DNA of 64,000 nt from Aspidiotus rigidus (Eukaryota; Arthropoda; Insecta; Hemiptera; Diaspididae), in the NCBI GenBank assembly GCA_035079385.1, contig JAVHKY010000013.1:9298001-9362000 (forward strand). The letters are read 5' to 3'. Position numbers and translations under genes: made by a program. The notes below the pieces were generated by a model that saw only the letters and a list, made by a program, of their open reading frames with translations, was not told the DNA's origin and did not search any database. This document shows positions 56,381 through 64,000 of the stretch, in pieces; the stretch's first letter is position 1; every line of letters starts with the position of its first letter.

Positions 56381-56991
56381 CAGTAGAAATCACTTACAAC
56401 GTCACCTTTTAGAGCCAACTGGCGATTACAACGAACAAAACGCTCGGTCCCGGCAGAATTCCGTTTATCTCTGTGTTAAAAAATTCTGTTTGGAACGAAC
56501 CCGGTTTGAGCGAACTATATTTTTGAACGAACAAAAGTCATGTAAAAAAGAGTGAGTTTTATTGGTTACAACGAATTCATGACTCGTGAATTTTCAAATT
56601 TTCAAGTTCAGACAAGTCGTACGCTTACTGCAATACATTTCATCCGTATATTTTGCGGTCGGGCGGGTAGATACTGATAAATACAGGATTTCAGTCGGGT
56701 GGCTACTGATAAATGAAGAACAAAGCAATGAAATTTAAAAATACAGCAGTATATCAGTGATCTTCACGATGACGCGTCGTCAATTTACGATTGAAGAAAA
56801 GTTTGCCATAATTTGTCGCCTCGGAAATGGGGAGAAAAATAGTGATATTGCGAAAGAATTTCTGACTGGACATTCAACTATTTCCACGATATGGAAGAAT
56901 CGCGATTCAATCAAAGTAGAGTGTCAATTACGATCTCTCCAAACAAAAAGACTTCCTCGTACTTGCGATTCGTTGTAAGCGGTTTCTACTG
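56381..56991 (+). mobile_element. Internally deleted Tigger/pogo element
   Basis: 611 bp with TIRs CAGTAGAAATCACTTACAAC (left) and, reverse complemented, CAGTAGAAACCGCTTACAAC (right), flanked by TA on both sides. Ends of the CAGT-GAAxCxCxxTTATAACG type and a TA duplication define pogo/Tigger elements. The element keeps only the start of its transposase gene. It is inserted in the TATA motif of an S1-type unit (CCAGCTATA / TATGATACCTCGAGAG). Confidence 0.88.
56769..56978 (+). pseudogene. Tigger transposase N-terminus (CENP-B HTH)
   Basis: From the ATG at 56769: TRRQFTIEEKFAIICRLGNG, EKNSDIAKEF, HSTISTIWKNRDSIK. This is the first CENP-B-type helix-turn-helix that binds the TIRs. After DSIK the frame runs straight into the subterminal region and stops before the right TIR, so the second HTH and the DDE catalytic domain are deleted. 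A short DNA-binding peptide of about 69 residues could still be made. Confidence 0.8.
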
Positions 56992-56993
56992 TA

Positions 56994-57304
56994 TATGATA
57001 CCTCGAGAGTCGAAATTTTTTCCAAGTCCCCCTCGAGAATTGAAATTTTCCAAGTCCCTTTCATATCATATCTACCTCGACAGTCGAAATTTTTTCTAAG
57101 TCCCCCTCCTATCATATATTATATAGCTCGAGAGTCGAAATTTTTCCAAGTCCCCCTCGTATCATATATGGTTCTAGAGTCGAAATTCCCCCCCCCCTCC
57201 CTCCTATCATACATAGCTCGAGAGAATTTTTCCAAGTTTTTTGCGGGACGGCGCACGGCAAATTTCTCAAAAAGCCCCCCATAAAACAGGTTCCCTGTTA
57301 AAAC
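56994..57304 (-). repeat. S1 satellite block with right foldback end
   Basis: S1 monomers (ACCTCGAGAGTCGAAATT, AAGTCCCCCTCCTATCATAT), then GCGGGACGGCGCACGGC, AAAAAGCCCCCCATAAAAC and AACAGGTTCCCTGTTAAAAC at 57284-57304. Confidence 0.85.
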
Positions 57305-57938
57305 AATACATTTTTGGGAGGATTATTCACATTTCTTTCTGCAGAGGAGATTTTTGAAACGGAATATGAGCTCAGAAGCTATACAACCAACTTCGCGTAC
57401 AGCATACGGCTGCATATAGCGTACGCCTTCACCATACAAGTTGGTCAAGTTAACATTACACCTTATGGCACATTTAAAAAAAAAAATTGTCCATCTTGAA
57501 AACCATCAATTTTTGTATAAAAAAATAAAGAGAACAAAATTTATTCCACTGAAAATTTTCTATCTGCTGAACCTATTTACAGATTTTTTCGTCAAAAAAT
57601 TCTGAAATCGCTCAACCCAATGGGAAATTTCACGAGGAATAAAATTTGTTCACTTCATTCCTTTCAAAAGTTGATATAGTTCTTAAGATGAATCGATTTT
57701 TTTTTTAAAAAGCGTCATTGCTCATATTAATGTCAACCTGACTAACGCGTCAGGCGCAGGTTATACTATCGTTCTACGTTCTGTTTCAACACGCGTCTCG
57801 GCATCTTATAAAAGTTGGCCATCTAGATGAGCTTCTCCAATATGTAGTTTACTAGCATCATATCATGTTGACGAAATTTTGTGCCTGAAGAAATGGCCTC
57901 GCTGCAACGGGGGTTTTAATGACACTCCGTCTTGTCCA
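57305..57938. other. No gene recognised
   Basis: AT-rich sequence with poly(A)/poly(T) runs. The ORF at 57314-57499 has no known domain. Confidence 0.5.
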
Positions 57939-58064
57939 GGATCAAGTGTCTGACTGATGGCTGCATCACTTCTATTTTTCTATACATTGTTACCGTCGCA
58001 GTACGTTGATGACGTAATTCCACCCTAAAGAGCAGAATGCAGCCATCAGCCGGAGACTTGATCC
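57939..58064. mobile_element. 126-bp foldback MITE, copy 1
   Basis: The ends GGATCAAGTGTCTGACTGAT and, reverse complemented, GGATCAAGTCTCCGGCTGAT continue as GGCTGCAT on both sides. Contains ACGTTGATGACGTAATTCC. Copy 2 lies 360 bp downstream in the same orientation, and the similarity extends about 35 bp to the left of the ends (CTGCAACGGGGGTTTTAATG), so the pair forms a direct duplication larger than the MITE. Confidence 0.7.
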
Positions 58065-58298
58065 TTTACGTCTAAGTCATCTTCAATCGTGATGGAATAA
58101 TTTACCCAAAACTAGTTCTGGGACAATTCTCACAAAATGAAATAACAGAAGGGAAATCGTTCTTGTTTCTTCTCAAAGTTTATTTTAAAGACTTTTTTGT
58201 GAAAGAAAGGTGTTCAAGTACTGTTTTATAATTAATATTTGATACAAGCGACCCTGAGACACTGCAACGGGAGTTTCAATGGGACTCCATTTGGTCTA

Positions 58299-58424
58299 GG
58301 ATTAAGGTTCTAACTGATGGCTGCATCACATCTATTTTTCTGTACATTGTTGACGTCAAAGTACGTTGATGACGTCATTCCACGCAAAAATGCAGACCGC
58401 AGTCATCAGCTGGAGACTTGATCC
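58299..58424. mobile_element. 126-bp foldback MITE, copy 2
   Basis: Ends GGATTAAGGTTCTAACTGAT and, reverse complemented, GGATCAAGTCTCCAGCTGAT. Same length as copy 1, with scattered substitutions. Preceded by CTGCAACGGGAGTTTCAATG, as in copy 1. Confidence 0.7.
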
Positions 58425-58984
58425 GGTTTCTTTTTCTTCTCTTCTCAATTATTTTGGTTTTAGTTTTTGGTCTCAAGTATTGGAAGTTTTGAGTTTTACA
58501 GTTTCAGTTTTGGTTTCAATTCCAATCCCTATGAATGACAATACTTTCCTACGACAAGAACAAAATTTCCAAACTCTTAAGATATTCCAGATCGCAATTT
58601 TATATCGAGACAAAAATGATTAAGATTTCGTCTCTGGTAACCTTCAGCCACAAGAAACGACAATCCTCGAGCTTTTTCAGAGCTCATAACTCGAGTTATT
58701 GGCGATTTGCTTGACTTCATTTTCTCTGTCCAATGTATGTAGCTAAATCGCAGCTTCATCTTCCTGGCACACAACTAATAACTTGTCCATTGCAACTGCT
58801 ACACACATTACTACGATTCTAGCGAGCAGCCGCTCTGTCAAGTTCGAATGCCCGAGGGTAGGCTACCTCTTAGCTGAAAAAATAGTGAGCGTAGAAGAAT
58901 GGCGTACAAAGCAGCGGTGAGAACCCCATATAGGACCTATTCAGATCCAGATAGGATATACAAAAAGAAAGAGAGGAAAAAAAA

Positions 58985-59545
58985 AGATCCGGATCTTATG
59001 AAGGAAAGAATGAAGAATATTTTTGGAAACGGATCTTGCCAAGAAAATACAAAATCTTTCGAGATCTGGATTTCATTTCAGATCTGAATCTCATCCTGGA
59101 TTAGCAGTTTTGTCTTTATTTTTTTTCCCCTCAGATTTTGGAAGAAATTTTTAGAATTTTCATCTTCTCAAAATTTTGTCATAGGTGAGAATCTTGTTAA
59201 GGTGTGTGGAAGTTTACCTTCTACTCAACAAGTCAGGTAATTCTAAAATTAAAACTTGCAAGCCTTTAAAAATAATGATGATTGACAATTAGACATCAAC
59301 TAGATCGCTTGAAATTGGATCTGTATTTGGCCAAGATCGAAAATACAGGATCTTTTCGGATCCGGCCGGATTGAAGAACAAATAGGAAAGTATTTAGGAC
59401 TGCAATCAGAAAGGAATTTCATCTTATTTCATTCAAGTACTTATTTACCTTATTTTTTTTTAGGATTGATCAAATACAGGAAAACTTGGAGTAAACTTTT
59501 GTTTGATATTTTCTCATCAATATATTTTCAAATTTAAAAGTTGAT
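58985..59545 (+). repeat. Interspersed repeat, copy B distal part
   Basis: Reverse-complement match of 46745-47250 (GAGAATCTTGTTAAGGTGTG, CTTGCAAGCCT, GATTGACAATTAGACATCAA, GGAGTAAACTTTTGTTTGAT). The remainder of the same repeat lies 2.2 kb to the right (61750-62450), so copy B appears to be split by the Helitron-containing DNA in between. Confidence 0.7.
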
Positions 59546-60756
59546 GATAAGGCCGCGCTAGACGATCAAGATTTTCGTCAATTTAAAAAAAAAATCGAGT
59601 TTATACGATTTCTTGACGTGGAAACTTGAAGGTGCATCAATAAAACTCAATTCTGTTTGAATTTTATTGATGATACCGTCAAGAATTTGGTTTAAAACTC
59701 GATTTTTCAAAAAATTGACGGCGAAAATTGACGAAAATCTTGATCGTCTAGTGTGGCCTATAGATTGTTTTATGGATGTTTCATTCATCGAATAACATGG
59801 CGTAAACAGGGCACATATAAAATAACAAGAGTGAAACCCGCGCTTTCAGCGCTTCAATATCCCGCTTTCTGAAATTTTTTTTTCAGAAAAAAATTCGTTT
59901 TTACAACAAGATGTATTTCAATTTGGAACAAAATTTTAAAACAAAATTTAAAAAAAAAAGTAAATACAAATTTAAAAAAAAAAAGTAAATACAAATTTTT
60001 AAAAAACGATTGCAGAGACGGAAAAACACCTGAAGAGAATGAAAATGCCCGCTAACTGAAATATTTTTTTTTCATAAAAAAATTTGGTTTTACAACAAAA
60101 TGTATTTCAATTTGGAACAAAATTTTCCAACAAAATTTAAAAAAAAAAGTAAATAAAAATCGAAAAACAATAAAAATTTAAAAAAAACGAACAATAGTCT
60201 AATAATATACTCGTAATTTTATCCGTACAATTTTTTTTCATACACCAACCTACTTCTCTTCATTTTTATTCTCTTCAGGTGTTTTTCCATCTCTGCAATA
60301 TTATTCTCAATGTCCTCCAATTCAAAGTCAGAATACAGAGTTAGGTAGTTTTTAATACATAAGGGCATCGGCAATGTATTTTGTAATTAATTTAAATGTA
60401 AAATCAAAAAATAAAGGCGTCTTTGAATTTGAATTTGAAAAAGGCCCAAAAGGCAGACATTGAAAATAAATAGGAAAGAGAGATTAATATTGGAAAGATC
60501 AAATAAAAAAATGCGGATCGGATAATTTGAATCTTCCGTCCAAAAAAATGTTATGAAATATTGAATAATTATTTGAAAACAGCCAAAATCATCCGTATGA
60601 ACTTCGTTTGATTCAGTTTAAGAAAAAAATTGGACCCTCAATTATATTATACTCGTCAAGAGTAGTAAATTACACTACCCAACAGCTTATAATAAGTGCA
60701 GAGAAAGTATTTATGTATTCAAAAAAAATAAATATCATTTTTTTTTGTTGCAAGTA
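59546..60756. repeat. AT-rich inserted DNA with local duplications
   Basis: 59560-59755 contains an inverted pair: GACGATCAAGATTTTCGTCA and GACGAAAATCTTGATCGTCT. 59865-60030 and 60048-60170 are a direct duplication (ACAACAAGATGTATTTCAAT, TTGGAACAAAATTTT). GCAGAGACGGAAAAACACCT at 60013 recurs inverted at 60281-60300. No coding sequence. Probably the non-coding part of the Helitron fragment or of several small elements. Confidence 0.5.
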
Positions 60757-61394
60757 TTAATCGTTGTTTTGGTGCAGCATCCGTTGTAGTTCAGTTACTA
60801 AATCTTGATCCATAACCTCACTATCAGTATTTTGACACCTTTGCAATGCTTCCTCCTCTTCATTGCCAACGAAATATAACTGTAAATACTTTGGTTTTTG
60901 ATTTGGCAAAGGCGATAAAGCGCCTATTCGGTGATAAACTTTGTCGGAAATTTTAAAAGTCAAAAAATCCCACTCTTCCCGCCGTATAACCAAACGACGT
61001 CATTGCTAACGAATTATTGTATTTACGCAGAAATTAAAAAAAAAATATTTGATTTAATATGAGATCCATCTAATAAATTACTCAATAAGTCCGGTGGATC
61101 GGGCAAGTCTAATTTTACTCTACCGTTTGAACAGCACATATTTTCACTTTCACCCATAAACAATTTTGCTGTACAATGCGGACAAATTCGTTCAAGGGCA
61201 CCGAGAATCGAGTTTAATTTATAATTAAAATTCACATCATAAATATACGTTAAATTTTGAGGAGGAAAATTATCATTTAAAATATTAGGATTAGGAATAG
61301 GATTTATCACCTCAATCTTCCTTTTTTTTCGGCATTTTACGACTTTTGCCGCGGAGTTTGATCTGCGACTTACATTTGATCTTCTCTTTACCAT
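60757..61394 (-). pseudogene. Helitron Rep/helicase N-terminal fragment, copy 2
   Basis: 61023-61394 reads ICPHCTAKLFMGESENMCC, GRVKLDLPDPPDLLSNLLDG. In a shifted frame FLRKYNNSLAMTSFGYTAG follows, then at 60757-60993 FKISDKVYHRIGALSPLPNQ, KPKYLQLYFVGNEEEE and VTELQRMLHQNN. This is the N-terminal region of animal Helitron proteins up to the LQ-ML-NN motif that precedes the Helitron-like N domain. Two frameshifts; the Rep HUH nuclease and the helicase are absent. Related to but diverged from the copy at 41680-42093. Confidence 0.8.
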
Positions 61395-61749
61395 TTTCTC
61401 AATTAAAAACTTCTAACAGATAATCAAAATATTGTAGCAAGTCAATTCATAATCATCGGGAAGAGGGTCGATAAAAAATAATGGGAAAGAACTGAAAATA
61501 GTAGCCAATATACGCTCGACAAAAACCATTTGTCACAAACATCCTAATTTGAGAAAGAAAGCTGTAGCCTATAGTTAAGTAATGAAAGTAGGCTAATAGT
61601 ACTTTTCCATGGCAATTCACCAACCCGATTCTCAAAATTATATTTGGTTGCCTAGTATGAAAAAACGGAAATTTTTTCGGGACCAAGAATACATGTACAA
61701 AAGCAGTAGCCAATACACGATTAACTTTCAAGCTTTATTTCAACTTTTA

Positions 61750-62450
61750 CGGTGAACTTTATTGAATTTTGGATAGGAAAAGATCATCCTCGACATAATT
61801 CACGTATAATGTGAAAATTTCATCGAATTTCAATGGGTGGGGGCGGAGATTACCCGTTACATGCGATTCCATCTTCAGCTTTATAATATAGGATAATTTC
61901 ATCAAACCCGATGAAGAAAATTTAGGCTGGTGAAGCTCTTCTACAGCCTCGGAAAAAGAGCCCGCCGTATATTTGGTTTTTTGCTCGTTTGAAGCCCTTC
62001 GCAGTATAAGCGTTTCTCCGGCACCGACCACCAGAACACTACTTTTAGCCACAGTCCATTACGTAAACACAGTCCTAAGACTCTTCAAACCTGTATCTAG
62101 CCCTCAAAAAAGGGTTATTTTAGCCTGTGTGTAGCCCTTTGAAGCCCATTGAGCCTGTCTGGAGTTCACTTTTAGCCCATTTTGGCACGATTACAGTTCA
62201 TTTGTAGCCATTTTGTTGTTCATTTCCAGAATACGTATTTTGTGAAACAATGACAAAAGAAATCAAGAAAATATCATAAAATTGCATTTTTAAACGAAAT
62301 ATTTCCCAAGAATGGAGAAAAAAAAAATTAAAATTGGAAAAATACCATGCCGTTTATGAGAGCATGGTCATGATGATCCAAGGCTTTATGGGGATTCGAA
62401 CCTACGATATCCTACTTCCTAACTTATCCTATGAAGACTTATGGCGCCAG
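61750..62450 (+). repeat. Interspersed repeat, copy B proximal part
   Basis: 61750-62060 and 62268-62450 match copy A (46440-46740 and 46195-46385) in reverse complement. Between them (62090-62220) is a local run of degenerate TAGCCC/GAAGCCC motifs not seen in copy A. Confidence 0.65.
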
Positions 62451-62989
62451 TGCGTCCACTTTTATGGACTCATAGGTATGTTCAACAGTTTGGTATTAAT
62501 ATTGCCCTATTACCGGGAAAATTTTTGTCAATATAATTTCGATCTCCTTTCAAGGGTGCAATTTTCAAAATCCAACTACCTGTAATTTTTTGAGTGTAAT
62601 ATTGTGGAATTTGTAATATTGCTGTAGATGTGTTTCTTGAAACGACAATTCAAATAGGGAGTTCATTTTGGAGAATCATAATTATAAATACATTTTTCAT
62701 GAAAGGGGGCGTGATTTCCTCTATTACCCTGTTGTAGCCTTCAACAACCAGGACGTCAACCAGGCGCTGACCTTTCGTAGCGCTTCCAGTCCTTCCAAAC
62801 AGCCATTTTTCCACAATAAAATTCACTATGAAAGTACGAGGGTAGAGGATAAACTTTTTGGGTTTGGGAGAGTCTATAGAGGGAGAGTTGATCATTTTAT
62901 GATGAGAAGGAAGTTGGTAAAAACGTCCTAGATGGTAATTTTGTACGTGCTACCCTCCCCCGGAATATTCCTTCAAAAAAGAAAAAAGG

Positions 62990-63265
62990 CGTCGTGTGCC
63001 TTATCTTGAAAAAATCTCTATAGACCTACAGAGGATACTTAGGCCAGTTGGCTTCCGGCCTGCCTTCTTTAACATTGACAATAAATATTCAGCTTATTTT
63101 GTACAGCGAAAGACTTCATTCCCAGTTCAGAAAAAAGTGGAGCTTACAGTATCGATAGTGAGTTATATTCTGCTATCTAGGTACGTGGGAGAAAAAGGGC
63201 ACAGAACAAAAGATACGCCTCTAATAAGAAGCACAAGAAAAAGTCGACGATCTCCGGAGCCACAA
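62990..63265 (+). pseudogene. PLE6 fragment with decayed GIY-YIG motif
   Basis: The translation reads LEKISIDLQRILRPVGFRPA, FFNIDN, FVQRKTSFPVQKK, then VELTVSIVSYILLSRYVGEK. It corresponds to PLE2 LGQFSSNLSRVLRSFGFRPV, FYNFN, KDPIPPLQRSGICSIRC, YIGETGR. The GIY part is frameshifted and the frame degenerates after RYVGEKGHR. Nothing clear upstream. Confidence 0.7.
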
Positions 63266-63289
63266 GTCGAATGTTGACGATCAAGAATA

Positions 63290-63780
63290 AGTACTCAGTT
63301 AACAATTGCTTGATAAATATAGTTCTGTATTACAATGCAGGCAGTAGGGTCACCAGTTAAATGAGAGTACAGTGCAGTGTGAGCGTAGAAGTGTTATATT
63401 TTTATAGATCCAGTTTCTCAGGGTATGGTATCAATCAGAGAAAATACAGGATAAGCATTGAGGATGAAAGAAAATATTGAAGTGATGGAGAGGGCCTCTC
63501 AAAGAGGAAAGAGATCAGGGAACAGATAGGGTAAAAACGAGTAGTTGGACAAGTAAAGGGGGATCATCTAACTTTAAGAAATTGCAGGCTTGGGTTAGGT
63601 ACGTACAAGGGTTTCGTCCAAAAAACGGGCATTTCTGCTTGTAAATTCTGAGCGATAAGGTGAGGGAAAAGGTACTACCGCACCTAAGAACTTATTTGTC
63701 GAAAATTACGGACATGAATGAAATTCTTGAATTATTCTTTTAGCGGGGAACCCGCTATCTATTTTGTTAGGAGATTACAT
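63290..63780. other. No gene recognised
   Basis: Non-coding in appearance, no recognisable domain or repeat. Confidence 0.5.
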
Positions 63781-63834
63781 CCTCAGAAAACGTCCGCGTC
63801 CGGGTCCTCAGAAAACGTCCGCGTCCGCAGGTTA
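63781..63834 (+). repeat. 24-bp tandem duplication
   Basis: CCTCAGAAAACGTCCGCGTC occurs twice in direct tandem (63781 and about 63806). It is followed by GGTTAGGTTAGGTTACGGG, about two and a half TTAGG units. That is too short to be called telomeric. Confidence 0.8.
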
Positions 63835-63839
63835 GGTTA

Positions 63840-64000
63840 GGTTACGGGACTTAGAAGAATTTCGAGTCTCGAGCTATATATGAAAGGAGGGGGACTTAGA
63901 AGAATTTCCATGTATGAAAGGAGGGGGACTTAGAAGAATTTCGAGTCTCGAGCTAGATATGATAGGAGGGGAACTTAGAAGAATTTCGAGTCTCGAGCTA
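63840..64000 (+). repeat. S1 satellite block, continues beyond window
   Basis: Plus-oriented S1 monomers (TTTCGAGTCTCGAGCTATAT, ATGAAAGGAGGGGGACTTAG) reaching the last base. Confidence 0.85.

Noticed and set aside
59840..59900. Helitron 3' end from the GCGCT-GAA-AGCGC hairpin
   Set aside because: The hairpin is present, but no CTRR terminus follows at the expected distance, so the end could not be assigned.
63829..63846. Insect telomeric repeat (TTAGG)n
   Set aside because: Only about two and a half units next to other tandem sequence; no array.

Overview
This window is animal nuclear DNA, almost certainly arthropod and probably insect. It is AT-rich. It holds one intron-containing gene with GT-AG junctions, two compact single-exon genes, short mitochondrial-like insertions, and a typical arthropod mix of mobile elements: Penelope-like elements (PLEs), LINE fragments, Helitron fragments, Ginger, Tigger and hAT-type elements. 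The order cannot be settled from sequence alone. A hemipteran is a guess, and I make no species claim.

Host genes cluster between 19.8 and 26.3 kb and at 37.3-39.0 kb. A nine-finger C2H2 zinc-finger gene (minus, 19786-20712) lies head-to-head with a four-exon gene for mitochondrial enoyl-[ACP] reductase (MECR, plus, 21687-25340). MECR faces the terminal exon of a Rho-family GTPase (minus, 26002-26238). A full-length, uninterrupted asparagine synthetase gene (minus, 37302-38984) has two decayed asparagine synthetase fragments 1.0 and 1.8 kb beyond its 3' end.

The rest is dominated by repeats. Two related satellites fill many blocks (1-6246, 8.8-9.06, 10.8-12.2, 29.2-29.7, 30.4-30.7, 32.0-33.2, 34.8-35.2, 40.6-43.5, 56.2-57.3 and 63.8-64.0 kb). 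S1 is a 45-bp monomer built round CTCGAGAGTCG. S2 has a unit of about 120 bp packed with paired TGACGTCA (CRE-type) palindromes. Both share the stretch GCTATATATRATAGGAGGGG. Many blocks end in a GC-rich module closed by the palindrome AACAGG-GAA-CCTGTT, and at 40675-40945 two such modules in inverted orientation bracket S1 monomers as one complete foldback unit.

Several unrelated insertions sit in the same TATATA motif of the satellite monomer: an intact-looking Ginger transposon (2708-4859, 4-bp TATA duplication), a hAT-type MITE (5166-5529, 8-bp duplication), a cytochrome-b-like mitochondrial fragment (about 10992-11806), a Helitron fragment (about 41424-42697) and a deleted Tigger/pogo element (56381-56991, TA duplication).

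Six PLE copies or fragments are visible. Three of them (33.2-34.7, 44.25-44.87 and 48.1-49.76 kb) share one architecture: terminal inverted repeats, a 36-40 bp tail, and a 12-bp target duplication. One carries a hammerhead ribozyme with a complete core. Other notable items are a foldback with arms of 0.8-0.9 kb (53.1-55.4 kb) and two inverted, decayed copies of an AAA-ATPase-like/DUF1703-type gene of bacterial-type family (50.0-52.6 kb).
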